Source: Nymphaea colorata
Lineage: Eukaryota > Streptophyta > Magnoliopsida > Nymphaeales > Nymphaeaceae
Direction of reading: 5' to 3'
NCBI RefSeq assembly: GCF_008831285.2
Contig: NC_045138.2
Coordinates: 23,471,934-23,535,933 of the forward strand
DNA: 64,000 nt
Notes under the pieces: generated by a model
Told to the model about the DNA's origin: nothing
Seen by the model: the letters and a program-made list of their open reading frames with translations, nothing else
The model's database searches: none
Position numbers and translations under genes: made by a program
Part shown: positions 22,428-33,516 of the stretch, one piece after another
Layout: every line of letters starts with the position of its first letter
Position numbering within the stretch: position 1 is the stretch's first letter

Positions 22428-23291
22428 GCGACATGTAAACTCACAACGATATGTGGGTGTACGTAGCAATTTTGGAGGAACTAACAGAGATGGTCACTTT
22501 AGTCATTTTCATCCATGAGAATTATCTGATGTAAACTTAGCGTCGTGAGCAGCTTCTGAGCCCATTGTGGTTAGCAAGAGTGATTAAAGACTGATCCTCA
22601 ACTAATTTTCTTACTGAAACCAAAAAAAACTTGGTCAAGTTATTTAGTGGACTCAGCCGATTCGATGGCTCTACCCTGAATCGTATTTTGAGAAACAGAA
22701 AACGGCACTGGATCGTCAGACTTACCAATTCAAGTTTTGGCTGAATTGAGTTTTGCCCAGCCGAGTCAAAAATTGGATTAGTCGTATATATATTGGAATG
22801 TACAACAAGTGAGCCGAGATTGAGCTCAGCTCATGTCAACATATTGCTCGTTTCGAGCTCGAATCGATCTTAAGTCAAGCTTCCTCATGAAGTGAGCTTG
22901 AGCTCAAATTGAAAACTGAGTCTGAGCTCGACTTGTTTTGACTTGTTTAAACTCGTGTCATTTGACTCATATTTTTCTTTTTTGTTTTAAACAGTGAATT
23001 TGCAAGGTATTTACCTTTTCTAACCGAGTGTAAATGTGTTAAAAAGGAAGGAAATAAGTTCATCCATGTTAATGCTGAAGTCATTTCAAATCGAAATAGC
23101 ATGTCTAACCGAGTGTAATTGTGTAGTGTCATAATTGTGTAGTGAAACTGACAACGGTGCATTGTTGAAAATAAGGGTGAATTTGTACATCTAATGTTTT
23201 GGCTTCTGTACATCTGATGTTTCGTTGAAGAGAATCTTTGATAGTTTAATCTTAGAGGATCGTCTCCAAATAGTTCCTTCTAAAACCCTAC
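22428..23291. other. 3' flank of the PPR gene and degenerate repeat
   Basis: The first few hundred bases probably hold the PPR 3' UTR; no clear poly-A signal could be singled out. From about 22800 to 22970 the DNA has repeated GAGCTC/GAGCTTGAGC words, a decayed relative of the hAT MITE at 23300. The phrase CTAACCGAGTGTAA occurs twice (23020 and 23106). Confidence 0.5.
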
Positions 23292-23299
23292 AATGAAAT

Positions 23300-23815
23300 A
23301 TAGGGCTGTTGAATGAGTCCAGCTTGACTTGACTTGTTTATTAAACAAGTCAAGTTCGAGTTAAGAAATGAACTCAACAACCTAAATAAACGAGTCGAGT
23401 TCGAGTTAAGAAATGAACTCGACAACCTAAATAAACGAGTCGAGTTTGAGTTAAGAAATGAACTCGACAACCTAAATGAGTCGAGTTTGTGTTAAGCGGG
23501 CTCGGCTTTGTAAAACTCAGTTAAGCTCAAAAAAGAAAATATATAAGATACGTCCCATAAAGCTATGAGAAAAAGTAAATTGCTCAAATGGGTATGCACG
23601 CCTCTTTCTTTAAAAATGAATGTTTTAATAAAATGTTTGGCTTGGCTCGAGCCAACATTCGGCTCGAGCTTAATCGAGCTGAGTTCAAGTTTTAAGAGCT
23701 TGAGTTGATGAAATTGAACTCGATTCCAGCACAAGCTGAATTCAAATTTCTTCCAAGACACTCGATGTGAGTTTGAGCTGGCTCAACTCGGCTCGAACTC
23801 GTTCATGAACAGTGT
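23300..23815. mobile_element. hAT MITE of the GAGTCGAGTT family
   Basis: The perfect 8-bp duplication AATGAAAT flanks it at 23292-23299 and 23816-23823. The ends are ATAGGGCTGTTGAATGAG (left) and ACACTGTTCATGAACGAG (read inward from the right). The interior has three tandem units of about 45 bases (about 23342-23476) built on GAGTCGAGTTCGAGTTAAG, and further GAGCTCGAGC words near the right end. It has no coding capacity. Confidence 0.92.
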
Positions 23816-23833
23816 AATGAAATCTTAGTTCTC

Positions 23834-24431
23834 GAACACTACAACCGGCAAAGTCGAAGCGCAAGGCGTTGGGCACAAGCAGGCTGAGGCAACCCGAGCA
23901 GGCGTCAACATTTGTTCTGAGGTTAATCTGCAGAAAAGAGAGAGCTGTGGTAGACAGATTTCAGCCAAGGCCGAGTGCGCATAGTTGACAGTGGGTTAGA
24001 GCAGAGGCCAACCAGCTGAGCAGAGCTTAGGTGTGATTAAATGCAGTCAGATCAACAGCGAGAGTCTGGACAAAGATCAGCGGAGCGAGGCCGAAGGTCA
24101 GAGGTTGCTGGTCCGGGCAAACGAAGACTGTGCAGCTGGACTAGTTCGAGGTAGACCAGGCGCAGCCAAGAGTGTGTCAAGGTTAGGTTTAGCTAGCAAG
24201 AGCTCAGGCTAACCTGAGCGCGTCGCAGCTGGGTTCAAGCCCAGACTGAGTCATTTTACTTTTCTATTTGTTGAGTCAGGTTTTGTACTCGTCTTAGTCT
24301 GAGACAGCGGCGACCCGAGACAGTCTAGTGGTATATAAACTGGAGACTACGCCAACTTTTGTAACTTTTGAAAATTCAATCAATGAAATAGACTTTTTCT
24401 CTCTCGCGTGAGAGTTCTTGCCGCTTGAGTG
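23834..24431 (+). repeat. Left LTR of element C, 5'-truncated
   Basis: It matches 30165-30763. It holds TATATAAA at 24332-24339, a poly-A-like CAATGAAATAGA near 24380 and TTTTTCTCTCTC before the primer site. Homology stops on the left at AACACTACAAC, just 10 bases right of the hAT MITE's duplication. The start in the right copy probably extends back to TGATACGCACC at 29879. Confidence 0.65.
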
Positions 24432-25710
24432 TGGCGCCAAAAAGCTTGGCCGACGAGGGAGACTCGCCGGAGAAGATGCATGACACCAGGACTAGAGGAG
24501 ACGTATTTCTAAGCAGTTGTGCGAATCCGACCGAGGTGCATGTGTCTTCCATCCCAGAGACATCTAGAGGCCAGATCGGAGGAAGGAGAGCGCAGTGGAG
24601 AAGCGTGCATGCCGATCAACCGAGAGATTTCAAGATCTGCTGCAACTGATAGCTGGAGGATCATCTCCAGCGGTAAGATCCTAGACTCTGTGGATTTCTA
24701 CCGTGAGAATGACCTGTTGATCCGATCAAAGGAGACAGAGATGCTGACGATATGCTCGATTGGAGTTTTTCTTGTCGGACACATTAGATCGGTCTGATTC
24801 AACTTAGATCGAAGGATTTGAGGTGTTGACGAGATCGAGCGAGAACGATCCCTGTTTCAGGTAGATCGCCTAATGTTTGACTTAGATCAACTTTAATTCT
24901 TCTAAAAATCAGTTCTCCAGGTCGCAATTGATGTTTACTTGATGTGAATGATCTGCGACGAGCAACGAAGCTGAATTTGTCGAGAAATTAGAAGATTGAA
25001 GATGAAGACCAGGTGCTGAGTTCTTGTTCAGATGAAGTGACAGAAATCTCTGATCATCTGCAAATCCCCGATGATCGGAGATAGATCTGATGGTGGAAAT
25101 GGCTCAGATATCTTCGTAATCATTAGAGAATTATTCTGGTGAAGTTTGGGAAGAATCCGAGTTGATTTGGATAGTCCACCGGAGCTGTTATGAATCGCGG
25201 TGATGAATCACGGAAATCGACAGTGCTTTTCCTTCGATAGCTAGAATTTGGCCGAATTTCATCTTCAACGAGCGGCCAACTGGAAGCGAATTTGGAGCTG
25301 ATTTTTGGAGCGTCTAATCCTCTAGATCTTGGCTTCCTCCAAACCAAATTTGCACAATTTTTAGAGCTCTGTGTGATGAGATATGAATTTTTGAAGGAGA
25401 CTGCCTCTAGAACAGCACATGAGCCTGTGACAAGCTGTTTTAGGCTGAACACAGGCCAACGAGTCATCAGCTGGAGATGACTTTGGGGCTGATCTTTGGA
25501 GCATCTATTTCTCCAGATCATAGCTTCATCCGGACCAATTTTCACGATTTTAGGAGCTCTGGACACAGAGATATAAATTTTTGAAGAGGCACGGGTCAGG
25601 AAGCTGGTTTCACACATGCGAGAGGGATTCTCGCCAATTTTCCCAATTTCTGTTACAGATTTGGGTGAAATGGATTCTCTGGTGCATTCTCCATGACTCA
25701 AGCTTGATTA
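24432..25710 (+). other. 5' leader of element C
   Basis: It starts at the primer site TGGCGCCAAAAAGC and runs to the first gag-like codons near 25711. It holds no sense-strand protein with homology. A 192-codon antisense frame (25701-25123) exists but is interrupted in the downstream copy, so it is probably chance. The same leader recurs at 30764-32023. Confidence 0.6.
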
Positions 25711-26477
25711 ATTAAGGAATAAGGAATCCGGTACTAAAAGTTGAATTTCCTAAATTCAGTGGAAAGAAAGCTCAAGACTGGGTTTTCAAGGGTGAGAGGT
25801 ATTTTCAATGCCGGCATACCACCCGAACAAAAGCTTATATACGCTATGCTGCATTTCGAAGGGGAAGCCTTGGAATGGTATCAATGGATCAGTTTTAGGG
25901 AGCCAAATCAGACTTGAGACCAGTTCTGGAATGAGTTGATGAGTCGGTTTGAAGAATCCAGATTTACAGATTTAATATACAGCTTAAAAATTTGACTCAA
26001 ACTAGATCAGTGTTGGATTATCAACACAAATTTAAAAGCTTATCTTACCAAGTGAGGGGCTGGGACGAAGCTGCCCTAGTAGGAGCTTTCATTGGGGGAT
26101 TGTAGCCTAATATATAATTAGCCATGCTTTCTCAAGAATCTTGTGACTTAAAGGTGTGCATGAAAGTTGCCCAACATAAAGAAGAAAAATTAGAACGAAA
26201 ATGGGCTCTCAAAAAGCAAGCCAAGAGGTATGATCCACATCGGACCAGACCACCTGAAAATAAAGTGACACCAACAGTTAAAGAGGTGTTACAGCCCACC
26301 TATAACAAGCTCAAAAAACAATACATTACCCCACAAGAACGTGATGAAAGAATGGCAAAGGGGTTATGTTACCATTGTGATGCTAAATGGTTCAAGAGGC
26401 ATAAGTGCAAAGAGCAAAAAGTGTTCATACTCATAGGTGACGAAGATGATGAATATGAGGATGAACAATCCGACTAA
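25711..26477 (+). pseudogene. gag relic of element C
   Basis: The N-terminal segment near 25740-25800 reads VEFPKFSGKKAQDWVFKGER, the usual start of this gypsy gag class ('FPKFDG...W..K.ERYF'). Stops and shifts occur around 25915-26120. A 117-codon open piece (26124-26477) has a basic linker, then a zinc knuckle CYHCDAKWFKRHKC (Cx2Cx8HxC) and an acidic tail (DEDDEYEDEQSD). This knuckle form is typical of chromoviruses. Gag would have formed the particle; it is not intact here. Confidence 0.8.
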
Positions 26478-26543
26478 GAAGAAAATGAAAAAGCAGCTAT
26501 AGAAGAGCAAAGCACAACTGAGTTAGCAGCAGGAAGAGAAGGG

Positions 26544-29500
26544 TTATGTCATATATTGACCAACCCTGATGGCCCGAATTCGATGAAAGTTAGAGGACGA
26601 ATAGGCAAACATCAAGTTATTGTTCTTATTGACACCGGTGCTACACATAATTTCATGAGTACATTGATAGCCCAAAGCATTGGATTCCAACCTAATCCTT
26701 AAGTGGCCTTTAATGTCATGGTAGGATATGAGTCTAAGTTGCCTTGTACTGAAATGTGCAAGGATGTTAAACTTGTCATGCATAAGATTCCCATCACGGT
26801 TGATCTATTCGTCTTGCCAATTGGAGGAGTAGACATCGTCTTGGGTGTGCAATGGATGAGGACACTAGGCCATATCACTTGGGATTTTAAGGAAATGACT
26901 ATGTCATTTCCAAAGGAGGGTGGTGAAGGGCAAGAGACATTGACAGTCATTCAGACACATGTAGAATCTAAAGTGGCCATGAAAGCATTGACAGCACAAC
27001 AGTCGGCTATGTGGCTAGTTATTATGGTAAAGGATGTCATTCCCACGGTTGAGAGCAGTGAGAATACAATAAATGTTAGACCAGTTTTCGGAGGGTTTTT
27101 GAGGAACCTAAGGGCTTGCCTCCTACGAGATCTCATGATCATCACATAACACTTACCAAAGGGGCTGAAGCGGTTAGTGTTCGGCCGTATAGATATGCTC
27201 ATTGCCAAAAAGCTGAAATCGAGAGTTTAGTGAAAGAAATGTTCGAAAGTGGAGTAATAAGGCCAAGTAACAGTCATTTCTCCTCACCGGTGTTGCTTGT
27301 GAAGAAAAAAGAAGAGACTTGGAGATTTTGTGTTGACTATCGTGCTCTAATTGATGTCACTGTGAAAGACAAACACCCAATACCAGTGATAGATGAACTT
27401 CTCGATGAGTTGACTGGGGCTACAAAATTCTAAAAAATGGATTTAACGGTTGGTTATCATCAAATCCATATGGAGGAGATGGATATACCAAAAACAGCTT
27501 TTCACACACATGACGGACACTATGAATTCTTGGTAATGCCTTTTGGCCTTACAAATGCACCAGCCACCTTCCAACAGTGCATGAACGACTTGTTTAGAGC
27601 CTACTTGAGGGAGTATGTACTTGTGTTTTTTGATGAAATTTTGGTCTACATCCTGAGCTTAGAACAGCACATGAGACACTTAAAAACAGTCTTACAAATC
27701 CTAAAGGACAATCAGCTCTATGAAAAAATGTCGAAGTTCATATTTGGCCTAACTTCAGTGGGATATCTTAGACACATAGTATCAAATGAAGGGGTTAGAG
27801 CTGAACTGGATAAGCTTGCAGTAGTTGAGAAATGGCCTAAACCGAAGGATGCAAAGGGCCTACGAGGTTTCCTTGGCCTCACGGGCTACTATCGGCATTT
27901 TATACATGCTTATGGGTCCATAGCTGCACCCCTAACACATATGGTCAAGAAGGGGCCGTTTATATGGACTGAAAAATCAGTTGAGACATTCTGTAAACTC
28001 AAGCATGCATTGATTACTGCACTCATCTTGGCGTTGCCTAACTTTGAGAAAGATTTTACTATTGAGACGGATGCAAGCGAAGTGGGAGTTGGGGCAGTCC
28101 TCAACCAAGAGGGACACCCTATAGCATACATGTCTAAGGCTTTGACTAACCGAGCCAAGCCTTTATCTACTTACGAGAAATAACTCTTGGCAATTGTATT
28201 AGCGGTTGAGAAGTGGCGTCCATATGTGCTTGGGCACAAGTTTGTGGTCTGGACTGACCATAATAGTCTGAAATACCTTGTGAACCAGAGGGTAAGCACT
28301 CCGATTCAGCAATATTGGCTTGCAAAACTCATGGGATATGACTTCATTGTTGAATACAAGAAAGGACCAAACAATACCGCGGCCGACTCTCTATCACGTG
28401 TAGGTGAACAAATGATGACGTTATCCGTGGTTAGCACAAATCTATGGGATAGGATTGCACTTGAGCAGGAATTGGTGGACAACCTAAGATTTCTGAAAGT
28501 TACATTAAAACAAAATGCCAACTCTCTCCCACATTACTTGGTGAAAGGCAACATCTTATGCCGGAAAGGCAAAGCAGTCATACCAAAGCAGTTCGAGCTT
28601 ACTAGACAGCTAATACAACACTTTCATAACACCATGTCAGCTGGACATGAAGGAGTGGCTAAGACTCTTGCCTGAGTCAAAAGCCAATTATGGTGGGAAG
28701 GTATTTTAGATGAAATTTGAACTTATGTGCAACATTGCCAAGTTTGTCAAAGGGAGAAGAATGAGAATATGAAGCCTCCCGGACATCTATGCCCTTTATC
28801 CATACTGAAACAGCCATGGGTTGATATTTCCATGGACTTTGTGGAGGTCATGCTAAGGGTTGAAGGGAAAGAAGTTGTGCTCGTAGTGGTTGACATGTCA
28901 ACGAAGTATAGTCACTTCGCACCTCTTTCTAGACACTACAATGGACCGCTCGTGGCAAGTGTATACCAAGACTAAATCAAAAAGTTGCATGGTATACCAC
29001 ATAGTATTGTATGTGACCGTGACTCAATATTCTTGAGTACTTTTTGGAGGGAGCTGATGAGGTTAGCAGGGACAAAGATCCATTATAGCACTGCCCATCA
29101 TCCTCAAACGGATGGCAAAGCAAAGTTGTGAATAGGACCTAGGAAACTTGCTTGCATTGCTATGCGGGTGAGGGTGAGAGACCAAATACTTAGATCAAAC
29201 TTCTAGCTTAGGGTGAATGGTCATATAATTCCAGCATTCATTCTACTATTGGGATCGGTCTATATGAAGCCCTTTATGGGTATCCACCTCCAACTATACC
29301 ACATTATGAAGAGGGCATGACAAATGAGACATGGTGGATTGTGAATTACGCAACTGAAATGAGATTGTAGATTCTCTTTGGAAGAACATAGTAAGAGCTC
29401 AAAACCGAATGAGCCAAGTCTATAACAAAGGACGGAAGGATAGAGAATTTGCAATTGGTGATTATGTGTGGCTGAAGAGATTGAAGATGAGGCATCGTTC

Positions 29501-29880
29501 AGTCATGGGACAACCCTATTCCAAACTATTACTGAGGTATTATGGACCATTTAGGGTACTTCAGCAGATTGAGAAAACTGCTTATAAATTGGCTCTACCA
29601 GCTACAGCTCTTGTCTATTCTATTTTCCATGTTTCCCGATTGAAGCCACACCATGGAGACATACCATCTCAAGTAGAAGACATACCAGACATGCATCCAG
29701 CTCCTTATTGCATTTTGAGACATAGGCATGTCATGAGGAAAGGAAAACCAAGGCATGGAGTTATTGTGGAGTGGACCGGTTTAGACCAAGGGACATCATG
29801 GGAAAGCTTCGAAGATGTGGTGCATCCTTTCCCTCAAACACGAACTTGGGGACAAGCTCACTTCGAGGAGGGTGGACTTG
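26544..29880 (+). pseudogene. pol relic of element C (PR, RT, RNase H, IN, chromodomain)
   Basis: Protease keeps IDTGATHNF (26629-26655). RT begins near 27150 ([19 protein letters not shown]) and includes [21 protein letters not shown] and TAFHTHDGHYEFLVMPFGL. The catalytic YxDD reads FFDE, so one Asp is lost. RNase H has TDASEVGVGAVLNQEG and YKKGPNNTAADSLSR. Integrase has HHCC-region pieces (HFHNTMSAGHEG, CQVCQREKNE), a core with DFVEV and CDRD, and [13 protein letters not shown] 172-codon open end (29409-29927) carries the C-terminal region, with GPFRVLQQIEKTAYKLALP, then a chromodomain-like VIVEWTGLDQGTSWESFEDV. Scattered stops (27430, 28181, 28673, 28718, 28972) break the frame. Confidence 0.87.
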
Positions 29881-30763
29881 ATACGCACCGACCTAGCACA
29901 TGGCCGAGGAGGCTGCCGAGGGTGTAGGCAAGGCACCAGCTGCTATCGCAGTCATAGCCGAGAGTAGCGAGAGGGTTAGCGCGGCCGCAGCTGAAGATAA
30001 TGACTTCAGGCGATGTGAGGTTAACCGAGCAGAGATGCAAGGTGAATCAAGGCATTTTGAGCGAAGGGAGGCTAAACCCATGATGAGTAGGTCCAAAGCA
30101 CTAGGTATAGAGCGCAGGACAAGCAGGCCGAATGAGAAAGGCCATTACGAATGTAGTGAGGTTAACACTACAACCAGCAAGGTCGAAGTGCAAGGCGCTA
30201 GGTGCAAGCAGGCCGAGGCAACTCGGGCATGCGTTTACATTTGTTGTGAGGTTAACCTTTAGAAAAGAGAGAGTTGTGGCAGATTGATTTCAGCCAAGGC
30301 TGAGTGCACAGAGTTGATAGTGGCTTCGAGCAGAGGCCAGCCAACTGAGCAGAGCTTAGGTGCGATTGAGTGCAGTCAGGTCAAACGGCGAGAGTCCGGT
30401 CAGAGATCAGCAGAGTGAGGCTGAAGGTCAGAGGTTGCTGGTTCGGGCAAACGAAGATTGTGCAGCTGGACTAGCTTGGGGCAGACCAGGCTAGCCAAGA
30501 GTTCGTCAAGGTCAGGTTTAGCTAGCAAGAGCTCAGGCTAACCAGAGCGCATCGTGGTTGGGTTCAAGCCTAGACCAAGTCATTGTACTTTTCTGTTTGT
30601 TGAGTGAGGTTTTGTACTCGTCTTAGTTCGAGACAATGAGTGTGACCCGAGACATTCCAATGGTATATAAACTGGAGATTGCGCTAACTTTTGTAACTTT
30701 TAAAAATTCAATCAATGAAATAGACTTTTTCTCTCTCGCGTGAGAGTTCTTGCCGCTTGAGTG
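29879..30763 (+). repeat. Right LTR of element C
   Basis: It starts TGATACGCACC after a polypurine-like tract and ends before TGGCACCAAAAAGC. Its TATATAAA is at 30664-30671. The word GTGAGGTTAAC occurs three times near the start (30017, 30155, 30246), hinting at internal repeats. The final 599 bases match the left LTR. Confidence 0.6.
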
Positions 30764-32023
30764 TGGCACCAAAAAGCTTGGCCGACGAGGGAGACTCGTC
30801 GGAGAAGATGCACGACACCAGGACCAAAGGCAACGTATTTCAGAGCAGTTGTGCGAATCCGACCGAGGTGCAGGTGTCTTCCATCCCAGAGACATCGAGA
30901 GGCCAAATCGGAGGAAGGAGAGCTTGGTGGAGAAGCTTGGACGCCAATCAATCGAGAGATTTCGAGAATTGCTGCAAGTGACAGCCGGAGTATATCTCCG
31001 TGAGGATGACCTGTTGTTCCGATCAAAGGAGAAGGAGATGCTGACGATCTGCTCGATTCGAGTTTTACTTATCTAACGAACATATTAAATCGGTTTGATT
31101 CAACTTAGATCGAAGGGTTTGAGGAAGATTTGAGGTGCTGACGAGATCGAGTGAGAACGATCCTTGTTTTAGGCAGATCGCCTAACGTCTGGCTTAGATC
31201 TGTTTTAATTCTTCTAAAAATCAGTTCTCCATGTCGCAATTGATGTTCGCTTGCTGTGAATGATCTGCGATGAGCAACAGAGCTGAATCTGTCGAGGAAT
31301 TATAAGATGAAGACGAAGAACAGGTGCTGTTTAGACACAGTGACAAAAATCTCTAATCATCTACAAATTTTGGACGATTGGAGATAGATCTGACAATGGA
31401 AATAGCTCAGATGTCTTTGTAATCATTAGAGGATCATTCTGGTAAAGTTTGGGAAGAATCCAAGTTGATTTGGAAAGTCCACTAGAGCTGATCTGAATCG
31501 CGGCTGCGAAATGCGGAAATCGGCGGCGCTGTTCCTCCGATAGCCAGAATTTGGCCAAATTTCATCTTCAACGAGCGGCCAACTGGAAGCAAATTTGGAG
31601 CGTCTAATCCTCCAGATCTTGGCTTCCTCCAACCGAAATTTCACGATTGTTAGAGCTCTATGTGAAGAGAGATGATTTTTTTAAGGAGACTACCTCTAGA
31701 ATAGCACCTGAGCCTGCGACAAGCTGTTTTAGGCTGAACACAGCTGATTTTGCCTTCAATGAGTCATCAGCTGGGAATGACTTTGGGGCTGATCTTTGGA
31801 GCATCTTTTTATCCAGATCATAGCTTCGTTCGGACCAATTTTCACGATTTTAGGAGCTCTGGACACGGAGATATGATTATTTGAAGAGGCACAGGTCTAG
31901 AAGCTGGTTTCACACATGCAAGACGGATTCTCGCCAGTTTCCCCAATTTCTGTTACAGATTTTGGTGAAATCTATTCTATGGTGCATTCTCCATGACTCG
32001 AGGTTGATTAATTAAGGAATATA
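30764..32023 (+). repeat. Second copy of the element C leader
   Basis: It aligns with 24432-25711, with substitutions and short indels, and stops at TTAATTAAGGAATA exactly where gag begins in the first copy. It is followed by unrelated DNA. A leader after a 3' LTR is not part of a normal single element. Confidence 0.8.
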
Positions 32024-33516
32024 CATATGCTTGAGCTATTGAATAATTTGCAGCACCAGATTCATTACTGATAGCTGCTGTGGTGTGCGGATTCTTGAGC
32101 AAAACCTGATTTCTGAAGAACGCGCTGCCGGCGCTGAACGGGGCACCTGTTTCCCCCTCTTACAACATTCGACAGGGGTTCAATCGATCCTTGGTGACGC
32201 TCCTAACCTTTTGAGATCTCCAGATTATCTTTGTTTTCATCTCTGCAGTCACTTCTAGTTTCTGGAAGCTGTTGTCACAGAACTCTCAGGCGAGCAGGGA
32301 CTAACCAGTAGGAAGAGAATGAGCTGCTGAGGAGATGATCATTGAAGGAACGAGCGCTGGCGTCTTTCCAGCATCTGCCACCCCCTAATTCAATCACAAC
32401 AGGGGTCTAAACTGATATTCAGTGAAGTGCAGAACCTCATTGTATTTCTGTACTTCTGTTTAACCGATCTTGATCTGATGTGTTCCTGTTGATTTGAGGT
32501 GAATCCGAAGAAGATGAACTCAGCTGGGAGTCCACTGCAGCTGTTGATCGAGGAGGCCATTGCTGTGGTGAATTGCTGAATACCGAGGATTATTTGGACT
32601 TCTTCCTCGGTGAGTGCTGGACTAGCTCCAGCAAGGTACTCACGAACCCCCTATAGCTGTGTGGGAGGGTGTATTTAATTTGCAGCCAACCTATGGGTTT
32701 ATAGTTGTAGGGAATCCTCCAAGACTCATCTAGCCGAGGACACATTCCCAAGCTGTTTGACTTTCCTAGGGCCAAGGGTGTGGAATGCTCGTTTTAGGGA
32801 TTGTATGCATGGTTTGCATGGATCTTGTGATTGTTGAGTGAGGGAGAGCCCATCTTGTATCATTGACACTTGTAAAGTCTCACAACCCCACTCTTGATTG
32901 TGATAGGTGGAGACTTTTGGGAGGGAAAAATCTACTTGTATATCAGTCCTAAGGGAAGTATTAAGTCAGGGCTGCTGTCCAACTTGGGCTCGAAATTTGT
33001 AATCTCTGTTCTTTTATATTCCCTCGGTGTGTCCGTCCCCAATAGATCTTGGGAAGCGACTGCATCTTGGCCTGTTTTCGGCAGCTACAAGGGCAGGGCG
33101 CAACAAGTGTGTCATGTGCTCCCCATAAGAGAGTAATCATGCCATGACTAATTTATAGAGGTTAACTAGGGCATGTAGTTGAGAGAATGGGTTAGTTGGC
33201 TTAATTCTTGGGTTGTTAAGGATAGATTACATGGGTTATGGTTGCTGGAGAGTGTAGCCACCAATGTTCATTGCGTGGGTAGGTGGTGCCTTAACCTACT
33301 ACGGAGGGCCAGTACATAAGATAGCAGCCTCAAAGCATGGCTAAATTGCATAGCTTTTGGTGATTTGCGAGGCACTAAGGGGTCATTTGGCAACAATAGC
33401 AAATTGTTACTGTCCAATGAAACTTCCCTATAAATTGGGGTGGACTCAAAAAACACTATGTTACAGTGTAGAGGCACTTGAAAACCCTAATAACGGGCGA
33501 GCAGTAAACGTTAAGT
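32024..33516. other. Non-coding DNA after element C
   Basis: No protein homology is visible. Two stretches near 32118-32185 and 32345-32410 resemble each other (GCGCTG, then GCACCTG/CATCTGCC, CCCC, CAACA or CAACAGGGGT), suggesting an internal repeat. Positions 32810-32970 resemble 1480-1680. It may be the body of a non-coding LTR retrotransposon derivative, but no closing LTR was found. Confidence 0.4.

Larger units (their letters stand above)
23834..32023 (+). mobile_element. Ty3/gypsy chromovirus C with an extra LTR-leader unit downstream
   Basis: A 1.86-kb segment (23834-25711) recurs at 30165-32023. It contains an LTR-like part with TATATAAA (24332 and 30664), a primer site (TGGCGCCAAAAAGC at 24432; TGGCACC version at 30764) and about 1.25 kb of leader. 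Gag-pol (25711-29880) lies between, followed by a polypurine-like GAGGAGGGTGGAC at 29866-29878. Because leader as well as LTR follows pol, the layout is LTR-leader-gag-pol-LTR-leader. That suggests a tandem element pair that lost its second coding region, or unequal recombination. The left LTR lacks about 286 bases if the LTR starts at 29879. Stops and lost catalytic residues show the copy is dead. Confidence 0.82.

Noticed and set aside
25123-25701. 192-codon antisense frame in the leader of element C
   Set aside because: It runs against the element, has no domain I know, and the second copy of the leader (30764-32023) interrupts the same frame.
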